Source: Methylacidimicrobium sp. B4 (GTDB taxonomy: Bacteria; Verrucomicrobiota; Verrucomicrobiia; Methylacidiphilales; Methylacidiphilaceae). Taken from it: a stretch of 64,000 nt of DNA. The first letter of the stretch is position 1. Each line of letters begins with the position of its first letter. This document shows, piece after piece, positions 29,001-37,152 of this stretch. The position numbers were made by a program, and so were the translations under genes. The notes under the pieces are model-generated. The model worked only from the letters and a program-made list of their open reading frames with translations, made no database searches and was not told the DNA's origin. The stretch spans positions 1,612,001 to 1,676,000 of the forward strand of contig NZ_CP066203.1 in assembly GCF_017310545.1 (NCBI RefSeq), read 5' to 3'.

Positions 29001-29215
29001 CCGGGAAGATCCGCCTGCGGCCGGTGGTGATGACGGCAGGGGCCATGATCTTGGGGATGTTGCCCATGTCCCTGGGATTGGGTGAGGGCGGAGAGCAGAA
29101 TGCGCCCTTGGGAAGGGCGGTCATCGGAGGGTTGCTTTTCGCCACCGTGGGCACGCTCTTCGTCGTGCCGGTGATCTACTCGCTCATTCGAGGACGGACG
29201 GAGGCAAGGGAATGA
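26027..29215 (+). CDS. RND-family efflux permease (HAE1/AcrB-like)
   Basis: This inner-membrane proton-driven RND transporter has 1,062 residues, the family's usual length. It has TM1 at residues ~10-30, a first periplasmic loop beginning PTDIFPEIDIPVVNVVWFYQG, TM2-TM6 around 340-500, TM7 near 545, a second large loop and a C-terminal TM bundle. TM4 carries GVLVDDATVEVENIH, the proton-relay Asp-Asp pair. Substrates may be drugs, solvents or metals; the sequence does not decide. It overlaps the adaptor gene by 4 bases (ATGA). No outer-membrane factor gene is adjacent. Confidence 0.93.
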   Translation: MMALVRLALRKPYTVAVMAALIFVLGLLTITTTPTDIFPEIDIPVVNVVWFYQGMTPEDMTNYITTFSEFTLTQYVDNVQRVESRTLYGLNVIRMYFQPGTSIDMALAETAGICQTVIKRMPLGTTPPYVLRYSASEVPVIQVAVSGKTKSAAELFDYSWYGLRRDLATIRGSTWPPPWGGTPRFIMVDTDPNQLLARGMTADGVMTALSDQNLDLPSGDIKIGDYDYLVSVNNIPKKVVQLNDFPLQKVNDQIVYLHDIGHARDGGAVQWNVAHVDGVPAVVLPMLKNGMASTLQLVADLRKLLPKAMAAAPEGTDIRPIFDQSVFVRASIEGVVKEGLIAAGLTGIMILVFLGSWRSTLIVLTSIPLCILVALFLMSRMGYTINIMTLGGLALAVGVLVDDATVEVENIHRNHGMGKPLIQAILDGAAQIANAALMATLAICIVFTSVIFLEGPPKFLFTPMALGVVFAMLFSYFLSRTLVPTMADMLIGAEEEEKERRLAAGKPPSWFERFHHRFEERFEAFRDRFAGVLRLALDHRSAVFVLLGVLVAVSALVVPVVGRDFFPSVDAGKFRLHVFTPPGTRIERTQRIFSEIERYIRKTIPEEEIDSIVDNMGIPFFYPAALAYSDTINEGTFDGEILVSLKEDHRPTPYYMKKLRVELPRHFPGCCFFFQAADMVNQILNFGSAAPIDIQIAGKNEKLVSDVAMEMQKRIRKIPGAVDAIVYQMKQPYLHMEVDRIRALDLGMTQKQVADNVLNHLSSSYVVAPNYWADPETTINYPLVVQSPQFKLDSRNWLMNLNAGYPSNEIYSRLLTTHLEPQLISNLMEIHRTKKTAVISHYNMKPLKNIFVNIQGRDLGGVSGDVETVVGEFQKKLPPGYDIHVRGQAQSMNSAFLRLGLGTVFAIMMVYFLLVVNFQGWLDPFIILTALPVGGCGIIWMLYLTGTTFNVPSLMGTIMTVGVATSNSILLITFANEAMRNGNDATTAAWLAGKIRLRPVVMTAGAMILGMLPMSLGLGEGGEQNAPLGRAVIGGLLFATVGTLFVVPVIYSLIRGRTEARE

Positions 29216-30606
29216 GCTCGCCCGAAGGGTTGGATGGAATCGGAGGAGGCGAGCTTCCGCACAAGGAGAGGCCGATGCTGGACGATGCCGTGAAGCGTAG
29301 GAGCTTGGCCCACCATGGGGGAGACGAGGCGATCGAAACGCGAGAGCCAGACCGGATGTCAGAGTCGGCCGGGCAAGCGGGGTTCGTCGGGGGAGCGAAC
29401 GGAGCGCCTTCGAAGGGAAGGGGAGTTCGCCGCTTCGCGGTCCTCTTTGGAGGCGTCTTGCTCCTTCTCTTCCTGATCGGGCTGGTTCCTCGCTTCTTCA
29501 ACCAGATCTCCCTCCGGCGGGCGGTGGTGGCAAGCGAGAAGATCCCCGTTTCCGTGATCTTGCCTGAAAAGCCCAAGCCCGAGAGCGATCTTCTGCTGCC
29601 TGGGACCGCACGGGGTTACTACGAGACGCCGATCTGGGCTCGGGTCAACGGCTATATCAAGAACTGGTGGGTCGATATCGGCGAGCGGGTCCAGGAAGGG
29701 CAGCTGATGGCGGAGATCGATGCCCCCGATATCGACAAGTCGGTCGAAGCCTACGAGGGCTCGCTCCATCAAGCCGAAGCCAACCTGGTGATCGCCCGGA
29801 TCACGCTCGACCGGTGGAAGGGGCTCATCCTGACGCGGGCGGTCTCCCAACAGGCGCTCGACGAAAAGCAGGCGATGTACGACGCGGCGCTGGCCCGAGT
29901 GAATGCGGCGCGCGGGCAATTGCAGCATTACGAGGAGCTCCAGAGCTTTAAGAAGATCATTGCCCCCTTCTCGGGAATTGTTACCGCGCGCAACATCGAC
30001 ATCGGGACCTTGGTTTCGCTCGGAAGCGACAAGGCGGTTCACGAGCTCTACCGGGTCTCGGTCAATGACCTGATGCGGGTCTACGTCGCCGTTCCTCAGA
30101 ACTATGTCCCGCAAATCCAGTTGGGAACCTGGGCCGATGTGACCGCGTCCGAGCTTCCCGGGGTCATCTATCATGGGCTCGTCGTCCGGACCGCTCAAGC
30201 CGTCGATCCCCTCTCGCGGACCCTGCTGACCGAGGTAGACGTTGGCAATCCGGATGGAAAGATCGTCGTCAACATGTATGTCGACGTCATCTTCCATCTC
30301 CCGACCGCGAGCACGCTCCTGCTCGTGCCGGTCAATGCGGTTGTCTATCGGTCCGACGGAACCTTTCTGATCACCGTGGACAAGCATTCCAGGGTCCATT
30401 ACCGGAAGGTCGAGCTTGGGCATGACCTTGGGAACCAGATGGAGATCGCCTCGGGCCTCCGTCCCGACGAGAAAGTGATTTTGAATCCGCCGGAGTCGCT
30501 CGAGGAGGGAGAGGAGGTCCTCGTAGCGTCCGATCTCAGCAAATCCAAACCGAGAAGCGAAAGAGCAGAAACGGGGGAGGGGAAAAAGCACCATGCCAGC
30601 AGGTGA
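29212..30606 (+). CDS. RND periplasmic adaptor (membrane fusion protein)
   Basis: This HlyD/AcrA-type adaptor of 464 residues links the permease to an outer-membrane channel. An unusually long N-terminal cytoplasmic part (~70 residues, charged) precedes a single TM helix (~75-93). The lipoyl/barrel-sandwich halves (YETPIWARVNGYIKNWWVDIG ... FSGIVTARNIDIGTLVS), an alpha hairpin and beta-barrel segments follow. The start overlaps the permease stop (ATGA), so the two are produced together. Confidence 0.9.
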   Translation: MSSPEGLDGIGGGELPHKERPMLDDAVKRRSLAHHGGDEAIETREPDRMSESAGQAGFVGGANGAPSKGRGVRRFAVLFGGVLLLLFLIGLVPRFFNQISLRRAVVASEKIPVSVILPEKPKPESDLLLPGTARGYYETPIWARVNGYIKNWWVDIGERVQEGQLMAEIDAPDIDKSVEAYEGSLHQAEANLVIARITLDRWKGLILTRAVSQQALDEKQAMYDAALARVNAARGQLQHYEELQSFKKIIAPFSGIVTARNIDIGTLVSLGSDKAVHELYRVSVNDLMRVYVAVPQNYVPQIQLGTWADVTASELPGVIYHGLVVRTAQAVDPLSRTLLTEVDVGNPDGKIVVNMYVDVIFHLPTASTLLLVPVNAVVYRSDGTFLITVDKHSRVHYRKVELGHDLGNQMEIASGLRPDEKVILNPPESLEEGEEVLVASDLSKSKPRSERAETGEGKKHHASR

Positions 30607-30934
30607 AGCGATGAGCCATGGAGCAGGGGGAGCTACGGAGGGCGGGGGCATTCGGCAAGCGGAAGAGAGAGTCGCCTTCTTCAGCATCGAATCCCCGGGA
30701 AGGAGCTGGGTCTTTCCGTACAGCCGAGTGCTCTTCGCGCATGCAGACACCGAAGGCCATCGCTTCTTCATGCGCACCATGAGCCATGACCTCTGGGTGA
30801 CCGGCAAGAAACTCGGGAACCTGATCCTGCTCTTCCAGCGGGAGCAGGTTGCGGAGATTCGCACGGGAAGCAACGAATGGGGAACGGTCGAGGAGATCGA
30901 GATCAGCGAGAACCCGGCGGGAATGTTCCAATAA
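30593..30934 (+). CDS. Small conserved-looking protein at the end of the RND operon, unknown function
   Basis: This 113-residue soluble protein contains VAFFSIESPGRSWVFPYSRVLFAHADTEGHRF, a beta-rich segment ending in LILLFQREQVAEIRTG. GGGAGGGG lies about 10 bases before ATG 30593, and the gene overlaps the adaptor by 14 bases, so it belongs to the same transcript. No family is recognised. It could be an accessory or regulatory component of the pump. Confidence 0.65.
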   Translation: MPAGEAMSHGAGGATEGGGIRQAEERVAFFSIESPGRSWVFPYSRVLFAHADTEGHRFFMRTMSHDLWVTGKKLGNLILLFQREQVAEIRTGSNEWGTVEEIEISENPAGMFQ

Positions 30935-30983
30935 CGCCGGTCAGACTACGTCGCGGCAGGTCAAATCGGTCTTGCTTATCCGG

Positions 30984-31925
30984 GTGAAGATCGGGGTCGT
31001 AGGATCGGGGGCGGTGGGCTCCTACTACGGGGCTCGGCTGGCCCGGGCGGGCTGCGAGGTCGTCTTTCTTCTGCGCAGCGACTGGGAAGTCGTCGGGCGC
31101 TCCGGATTCTCGATCGAGGAGCCGACCAAGGAGTCCTTCCAGCACTACCCGGTGCGGGGCTATCGCCGGACCGAGGAGATGGGGCGCTGCGACCTGGTCA
31201 TCATCGCCCTCAAGGCGACGGCGCGGGAGGCGCTGCGGGAGCTGTTGCCTCCGCTCCTCGGGCCGGAGACGGCGGTCTTGGCCCTGCAAAACGGCCTCGG
31301 CAACGAGGAGTGGCTGGCGCAGGAGTTTCCCAATCGTGCAATTCTGGGCGGGATCGTCTTCGCCTGCCTGACAAGGATAGCACCCGGGAGGATCAAGAAC
31401 AGCGGGTTTGGCAAGATCGAGCTCGGGGCCCACGGGAGGCTAGATACCGCTCTTCTCGAGGATGTTGCTGCCCTCTTCGAGCGGGCGGAGGTGCCGTGCG
31501 CGGTCGTCGAAAGCCTCGAAAGTGCCCGCTGGCGCAAGCTCGCATGGAATATCCCTTTCAACGGTGTTTCGGTGGCCGCCGGCGGAGTTGACGTCGCGGA
31601 GATCCTGCGCGATGCGGAGTTGAGGCAATTGGCCGTTGGCCTCATGGAAGAAGTTGCGGCGGTCGCCGCAAAGCACGGGCTTCCCTTCCCCGAGGGCTGG
31701 ATCGAGCGGTTGATGGCCGACACCGCCCGAATGGGGCCTTACCGGCCCTCCACGCTGCTCGACTTTCTGGCAGGGAGAACGATCGAGGTCGAGGCAATCT
31801 GGGGCGAGCCACTGCGGCGCGCCCATCGGGCGGGCATGCTCACCCCTCGATTACAGACGATCTACGCCCTTCTCCGCGCTCTGGATCGCCGCGAGGAGTC
31901 CGAGCGGGACCTCACGCCGTCGTAG
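30984..31925 (+). CDS. panE: Ketopantoate reductase family protein (2-dehydropantoate 2-reductase)
   Basis: The expected reaction is NADPH-dependent reduction of 2-dehydropantoate to pantoate for CoA synthesis. GVVGSGAVGSYYGARLARAG is the Rossmann motif and ALQNGLGNEEWL follows. WRKLAWNIPFNGVSVAAGG carries the catalytic lysine region, and TIEVEAIWGEPLRRA the C-terminal Glu. GTG 30984 gives 313 residues; no good Shine-Dalgarno is visible and TTG 30972 is an alternative. The family has paralogues with other substrates. The 3' end overlaps clpC tail-to-tail by 14 bases. Confidence 0.87.
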   Translation: MKIGVVGSGAVGSYYGARLARAGCEVVFLLRSDWEVVGRSGFSIEEPTKESFQHYPVRGYRRTEEMGRCDLVIIALKATAREALRELLPPLLGPETAVLALQNGLGNEEWLAQEFPNRAILGGIVFACLTRIAPGRIKNSGFGKIELGAHGRLDTALLEDVAALFERAEVPCAVVESLESARWRKLAWNIPFNGVSVAAGGVDVAEILRDAELRQLAVGLMEEVAAVAAKHGLPFPEGWIERLMADTARMGPYRPSTLLDFLAGRTIEVEAIWGEPLRRAHRAGMLTPRLQTIYALLRALDRREESERDLTPS

Positions 31926-34422
31926 CGGGAGAAGGCTCGCTCGGCTCGCTCTCCGCACCTCCAGGCGTGAAGGTCAGGACGCCTTCGCGAACATCGACCA
32001 CGATCGACTTGGCGCCGTCGAAGCGTCCCCGGAGGATCTCCTCCGCCAGAGGGTGCTCGACATGCTTCTCGACTGCGCGCCGCAAGGGCCGAGCCCCGTA
32101 GGTGGGATCGTAACCCTTCTCGATCAGGAAGTCGGTTGCTGCCGGGGTCAGCTCCAACACCAGCTTGCGGCTTTTCAAGCGGGAGGTCACCTTTTCCACC
32201 TCCAGAGAGACGATCTTGACCATGTCTTCCCGGTTGAGGGGTCGGAAGACCACGAGCTCGTCGACGCGGTTGAGGAACTCGGGCTTGAAGGTCCGCTTGG
32301 CCGAATCGATCATCCTCTCCTTCATCTGGCCATATCCCGCCTCGTCGCGCTTGGCGGTGAATCCAAGAACCCCCTGCTTGACGCCGACGTCGGCCCCGAC
32401 ATTCGAGGTCATGATGATGATCGTATTGCGAAAGTCGATCTTCCGGCCAAGGCTGTCCGTCAAGATGCCGTCCTCCAAAATCTGGAGGAGGACATTCCAG
32501 ACATCCGGATGCGCCTTCTCGATCTCATCGAAGAGGACGACGCTGTAGGGTCGGCGTCGCACCTTTTCGGAGAGCTGGCCGCCTTCCTCGTAACCCACAT
32601 AACCGGGAGGAGCCCCGACGAGCCGGGAGACATTGAACTTCTCCATGTATTCGCTCATGTCGAGCTGAATCAGCGCCTCGGCGCTCCCGAAGACCTGTTC
32701 GGCCAATGTCTTGGCGAGCATGGTCTTTCCGACGCCTGTGGGTCCCAGGAAGATGAAGGAGCCAATCGGGCGCTTCGGGTCCTTGAGATCGGCGCGAGAT
32801 CGTTGCAGGGCGCGAGCCAGGGCATCGATCGCCTCGTCCTGGCCGATCACTCGGCCTTTGAGATCCTCCCCGATGCGAAGGAATCGGTCCTGGTCCCGCT
32901 CGGTGATACGGGTAATCGGGATCCCGGTCGATTTCGCCACGACCTGCATCATGTCGTCCTCGGTGATGACGACCTCCTTCTCGTCGCGATTCTGCCTCCA
33001 TTCGGCGAGCACCCGCTCGAGTCGCTCCTTGCTCTCGCGCTCCTTGTCCCGAAGTGCAGCCGCCTTCTCGAAATCCTGCAGCTTGATGCATTCGTCCTTC
33101 CGGCTCCGAACCTCGGCCAGCTCCGCTTCGAGCTCCTTGACGTTGGGCGGCCGCATCGTGGCGGAAATCCGGGCACGCGCTCCCGCCTCGTCCATCACGT
33201 CGATCGCCTTGTCGGGCAGGAAGCGTCCGGTCAAGTAGCGTTCGGAGAGATGGACGGCCGCCTCGATTGCGGCATCGGTGAAGTGGGCCTTATGGTGCGC
33301 TTCGTACTTGGGCTTGAGCCCATGAAGGATCTGCACCGCCTCCTCCCGGGAGGGAGCTTCGACCAGGACGGTCTGGAATCGCCGCTCGAGGGCGGCATCC
33401 TTCTCGATGTACTTCCGATACTCCGCCAGGGTCGTGGCTCCGACGCACTGGAGCTCGCCGCGGGAAAGGGCGGGCTTGATGATGTTCGAGGCATCCATCG
33501 CCCCTTCCGCCGAGCCAGCACCCACGATGGTGTGGAGCTCGTCGATGAAGAGAATCACATTCTTGCTCCGGCGGATCTCCTCCATCACGGCCTTGATCCG
33601 TTCCTCGAACTGCCCCCGGTATTTCGTCCCGGCCACCATCAGAGCCAGATCCAGGGTAATGACCCGCTTCTCCCGCAGCATCTCGGGGACGTTATCGGCC
33701 GCGATCTCCTGCGCCAGCCCTTCGACGATCGCCGTCTTGCCCACCCCCGCCTCCCCAATCAGCACCGGATTGTTCTTGGTCCTCCGACAGAGGATCTGCA
33801 TCACCCGCTCGATCTCGTTCTTTCGGCCGATGACCGGATCGAGCTCCCGGCGCCGGGCGAGGTCGGTCAGATCGCGACCGAAGGCTTTGAGTGCGGGAGT
33901 CTTGACCTCCTTCTTCGTCCCGGCCTCGGCTCCGCCGGCAAATGCGGGCTCCGACCCTTCCTCTTCCGCCCCTTCGGAAGCGGAGAAATTGGGATCGAGC
34001 TCCTTGAGGATCTCGTTGCGAACCCGCTCCAGATCGATCTCGAGGTTCTTGAGCACCCGGGCGGCGACTCCTTCTCCCTCGCGCAAGAGGCCAAGGAGAA
34101 TGTGCTCGGTCCCGACGTAGCTATGGTTGAGCCCCTTGGCCTCCTTCTGCGCGAGCGCGAGCACCTTCTTCACCCGCGGCGTATAGGGAATCGGGGTCGT
34201 GGGCTTGCCCTCGACCTCCGTGGTCATCTGCTTCTCCAGCTCGGCTCGCACCGTCTCCAGGTCGACGCCAAGCTTCTGCAGGACGTTGACGGCGACCCCT
34301 TGGGCCAGCTTGATGAGCCCGAGCAGGAGGTGCTCGGTTCCCACGTAGTTGTGGTTGAAGCGCTCCGCTTCCTTCCGGGCCAAAGTCAACACTTGTTGTG
34401 CTCGCGGAGTAAAATTGGTCAT
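31912..34422 (-). CDS. clpC: ATP-dependent Clp protease ATP-binding subunit ClpC
   Basis: This 836-residue AAA+ unfoldase feeds ClpP. Two Clp-N repeats at residues 1-145 (FTPRAQQVLTLARKEAERF, YVGTEHLLLGLIK) precede AAA-1 (GEAGVGKTAIVEGLAQ). A coiled middle domain with a UVR-like segment (KDECIKLQDFEKAAALRDKE) and AAA-2 (GPTGVGKTMLAKTLAE, GAPPGYVGYEEGGQLSE) follow. The UVR-type middle domain marks ClpC rather than ClpA or ClpB. It follows mcsB by 15 bases. McsB labels substrates with phosphoarginine for ClpCP in Firmicutes, so the pair suggests the same pathway here. Confidence 0.96.
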   Translation of the reverse strand: MTNFTPRAQQVLTLARKEAERFNHNYVGTEHLLLGLIKLAQGVAVNVLQKLGVDLETVRAELEKQMTTEVEGKPTTPIPYTPRVKKVLALAQKEAKGLNHSYVGTEHILLGLLREGEGVAARVLKNLEIDLERVRNEILKELDPNFSASEGAEEEGSEPAFAGGAEAGTKKEVKTPALKAFGRDLTDLARRRELDPVIGRKNEIERVMQILCRRTKNNPVLIGEAGVGKTAIVEGLAQEIAADNVPEMLREKRVITLDLALMVAGTKYRGQFEERIKAVMEEIRRSKNVILFIDELHTIVGAGSAEGAMDASNIIKPALSRGELQCVGATTLAEYRKYIEKDAALERRFQTVLVEAPSREEAVQILHGLKPKYEAHHKAHFTDAAIEAAVHLSERYLTGRFLPDKAIDVMDEAGARARISATMRPPNVKELEAELAEVRSRKDECIKLQDFEKAAALRDKERESKERLERVLAEWRQNRDEKEVVITEDDMMQVVAKSTGIPITRITERDQDRFLRIGEDLKGRVIGQDEAIDALARALQRSRADLKDPKRPIGSFIFLGPTGVGKTMLAKTLAEQVFGSAEALIQLDMSEYMEKFNVSRLVGAPPGYVGYEEGGQLSEKVRRRPYSVVLFDEIEKAHPDVWNVLLQILEDGILTDSLGRKIDFRNTIIIMTSNVGADVGVKQGVLGFTAKRDEAGYGQMKERMIDSAKRTFKPEFLNRVDELVVFRPLNREDMVKIVSLEVEKVTSRLKSRKLVLELTPAATDFLIEKGYDPTYGARPLRRAVEKHVEHPLAEEILRGRFDGAKSIVVDVREGVLTFTPGGAESEPSEPSPATTA

Positions 34423-34437
34423 GGGTTTTCCTCTTCC

Positions 34438-35538
34438 TTAACTATGCAACGGCGGGGAGAGTTGTCCAGTTTCCGGAGGGGGCACATCCCGCAAACGCGC
34501 CCGGAGAAAGTCCGCCCGAAGAGCGTCCCGCTCCTCCGTGGAAAGCTTCTTTTCGTGGGAGAGCTGCAAATGCGCGGGCTGCGTGTTGATCAGGCACTCC
34601 TCGTCCACGACCGCCCGGCAACGAACCGGGAAGAGCCCCATATCCGTTCCCAAGCGCAGCAGCGAAAGAAGGTTGAGGGCTTCCTTGGAAGAAATCGTGT
34701 AGGCATTGCCCAGGACCCCGTAGGCCCGGCTCACCTGGTCGACAACGAGCCTCGGGCGCTCTTCCATCAGCTTCTGCCGGGCATTCTCCTCGTGCTGGAC
34801 CACCTGGCCGATCACCTTGTGCATCCGCTCGAGAATCTCCTCTTCGCTTTCCCCGAGCGTCATCTGGTTCGAGATCTGGAAGAGATTCCCCAGCGCCTCG
34901 GTCCCCTCCCCGTAGAGACCGCGCACGGCGAGGCCGATCCGGTTGACCGCCTTGACGATCTGGCCGATCTGCTCGCTCAGGACCAGTCCCGGAAGATGCA
35001 TCATCGCCGACGCCCGCAAGCCCGTGCCCACGTTGGTCGGACAGGCGGTCAGGTAACCGAGCTTGGGAGAGAAGGCGAACTCGAGCTTCTCGTCGAGCTC
35101 GGTGTCGGCTTTGTCCGCAATCCTCCAGGCGGCCTTCAACTGGAGGCCGCCCTTGAATGCCTGAATGCGAAAGTGATCTTCCTCGTTGATCATCAGGCTG
35201 ATCGTTCGAGCCCGGTTGACCACGACCCCGCTACCGGCGTTGCGGCCCGCATGCTCCCGGCTGATCAGGTGCTCCTCCACCAGGACCTGCTTTTCCACCG
35301 GGGTGAAGTGGTCCATCGAGTCGGAAAGAACCGCTTCCTTCATGCCGCTCAACCCCACGGCCGTGGGCAGGGCCAGCGCCAACACCTTCTCCCGTTCGGT
35401 TCTCCTGGCCCAGCCGGGGAAGGGAAACCGGCTGAGATTCCGAGCAAGCCGGATCCGGCTCGACAGAACGATGCGGCTATTCTGCTCTCCGGCATGGAGC
35501 CATTCGCAGGGAGACTGCAAGAGCGCCTGAATCTTCAA
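34438..35538 (-). CDS. mcsB: Protein-arginine kinase McsB
   Basis: This phosphagen-kinase-fold enzyme phosphorylates arginine side chains on proteins, marking them for ClpCP. VLSSRIRLARNLSRFPFP is the ATP-guanido N-terminal signature. MINEEDHFRIQAF and CPTNVGTGLRASAMMHLPG are the nucleotide- and arginine-binding loops. It has 366 residues, typical of McsB. It lies between hisD and clpC on one strand with short gaps. The zinc protein McsA, the usual activator, is not encoded next to it. Confidence 0.94.
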   Translation of the reverse strand: MKIQALLQSPCEWLHAGEQNSRIVLSSRIRLARNLSRFPFPGWARRTEREKVLALALPTAVGLSGMKEAVLSDSMDHFTPVEKQVLVEEHLISREHAGRNAGSGVVVNRARTISLMINEEDHFRIQAFKGGLQLKAAWRIADKADTELDEKLEFAFSPKLGYLTACPTNVGTGLRASAMMHLPGLVLSEQIGQIVKAVNRIGLAVRGLYGEGTEALGNLFQISNQMTLGESEEEILERMHKVIGQVVQHEENARQKLMEERPRLVVDQVSRAYGVLGNAYTISSKEALNLLSLLRLGTDMGLFPVRCRAVVDEECLINTQPAHLQLSHEKKLSTEERDALRADFLRARLRDVPPPETGQLSPPLHS

Positions 35539-35586
35539 GTTACCTCACCTTATCCGAAGGGGGACCCTCCCGCAAGGAAGCCCGCT

Positions 35587-36873
35587 TCATTTCCGCACAT
35601 TCCTCGGGCGAATGCGGACGGAGGCTGACTGGCCATGCGCCGCGAGCCCTTCGATCTCTGCGAATTGCGCGATCTGGGGCTCCACGCGCGCGAGCGCCGC
35701 CCGCGAATATGCGATGAGGCTGGTGCGCTGGAAGAAGTGGTCCATCCGGAGCCCGTCGAAGGCGCGAGCCGATCCGCCCGTAGGCAAGGTGTGGCTCGGG
35801 CCCGCCAAGAAGTCACCGGCGGCGACGGGCGAATAGTCGCCCAGGTAGATCGCTCCACAGTGACGCACCTCTTTGGCGGCCAGCCGGGGATGGCGGACGG
35901 CAAGGCTCAGATGCTCGGGCGCAAACTCTCCCACCAGCTCCAAGGCTTCTTCCAGGTTCCGGGTCAAGACGAAGAGCGCATGCTCGGCCAAGACCGATCC
36001 GACCATGCTTCGGCGAGGCAGGGTTGGAACCGCCTTCTCGATCTCTTGGAGCACCGCTTCCAAGACCTTCGGGCTCGGGGTCAGCAGCAGGATACGGCTC
36101 GAGGAGCCATGCTCGGCTTGCGCCAGCAGGTCGGCGGCTACGAACTCTGCTCGCGCGCTCTCATCGGCCACGACGGCAACCTCGCTCGGGCCCGGGAGCA
36201 GGTCGACCGCGACCAGCCCGAAGAGCTGCCGCTTGGCTTCCACGACGTAAGCATTGCCGGGTCCAAAAATCTTATCGACCGGGCGAATGCTTTCGGTGCC
36301 ATAGGCCAAGGCGGCGACGGCCTGGGCGCCTCCCACCGAGTAGACTTCGGTGGCTCCGGCGGTACGAAGAGCGTAGGAGAGAACGGGATGGATCGGTGGA
36401 GGGCTTACCGCTACGATCTCCTTGACGCCCGCTTCCCGCGCAAAGGGGATCGTCATCAGGGCGGTGGAGATCAAGGGAGCGGTTCCGCCTGGGACATAGA
36501 CGCCGACCCGGTCGAGGGGAAGAAAGCGTTCCCCGACCCAAGCGCCCTCCCGGTTGCGCATCCGCCAGTCCCGCGGACGGGATGCCCGGGCGAAGCGGCG
36601 CACGTTGGAAAGCGACCAAGCCAGAGCCTTGCGGACCGCCGCGGAAGGAGCCTCGGCCACCTCCTTGCGGCGCAATTCCGAAGGCGCGAGGGTTACCCGG
36701 TCGAGCTCCTGGGTGAGCTCGACCAGCGCCTTGTCCCCTTTGGCTGCAACGCGTTCCAGGATGCCGCGGACCCTCTCGGCAAGCTCAAGGCTGGGAAGGG
36801 GGCGTCGGCGAAGCTGCTTTCGGACCAGGCGCGGGTCTTCCCGGTCGCAGTGAAGAATCCGGTAACGGCTCAT
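35587..36873 (-). CDS. hisD: Histidinol dehydrogenase
   Basis: This zinc enzyme performs the last two oxidation steps of histidine synthesis, from histidinol to histidine. VGVYVPGGTAPLISTALM, VGGAQAVAALAYGT and KIFGPGNAYVVEAK precede DLLPGPSEVAVVAD, then EHGSSS and EFAPEHL (zinc/catalytic residues) and GPSHTLPTGGSAR. Start at 36873/36876 (MMSRYRILH) gives about 428 residues; a longer frame to 37062 has no similarity. An extended -10 lies just upstream. It heads a run with mcsB and clpC, an unusual association. Confidence 0.95.
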   Translation of the reverse strand: MSRYRILHCDREDPRLVRKQLRRRPLPSLELAERVRGILERVAAKGDKALVELTQELDRVTLAPSELRRKEVAEAPSAAVRKALAWSLSNVRRFARASRPRDWRMRNREGAWVGERFLPLDRVGVYVPGGTAPLISTALMTIPFAREAGVKEIVAVSPPPIHPVLSYALRTAGATEVYSVGGAQAVAALAYGTESIRPVDKIFGPGNAYVVEAKRQLFGLVAVDLLPGPSEVAVVADESARAEFVAADLLAQAEHGSSSRILLLTPSPKVLEAVLQEIEKAVPTLPRRSMVGSVLAEHALFVLTRNLEEALELVGEFAPEHLSLAVRHPRLAAKEVRHCGAIYLGDYSPVAAGDFLAGPSHTLPTGGSARAFDGLRMDHFFQRTSLIAYSRAALARVEPQIAQFAEIEGLAAHGQSASVRIRPRNVRK

Positions 36874-36885
36874 CATGGCCGACTC

Positions 36886-36894
36886 ATTGTAGCA
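36886..36894 (-). promoter_or_regulatory. Extended -10 element before hisD
   Basis: TGCTACAAT on the minus strand is an extended -10 (TGnTAnAAT). It ends about 10 bases before the hisD start, giving a very short leader. No matching -35 is seen. Confidence 0.4.
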
Positions 36895-37152
36895 GGTCAT
36901 GCGCCAATCTCCCGCGAAATTTTGCCCTCCTCGTCTCTCAGGCATTCGCTTTCTCCCCGAATCTCTCTCCCACGGGCTGGCGAACGGATCACGGATGCGG
37001 GGCCTCGAGCAAGCCCTTCGGTTTCGAGGGAGAGAAAAAAGGGCTCGCTCTTCATCCGCCATTCTGATGTAATGTCAACCACTCAAGCCCCTGGGAGAGA
37101 AAGGATGGGGCCCATGCCCTTCCGATGCTCCGCAGGTTCCGGGAGAAACAAC

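Noticed and set aside
32053-35628. A 1,191-codon open frame on the plus strand opposite clpC and mcsB
   Set aside because: It is a shadow of two clearly conserved minus-strand genes in high-GC sequence; its translation has no domain pattern.
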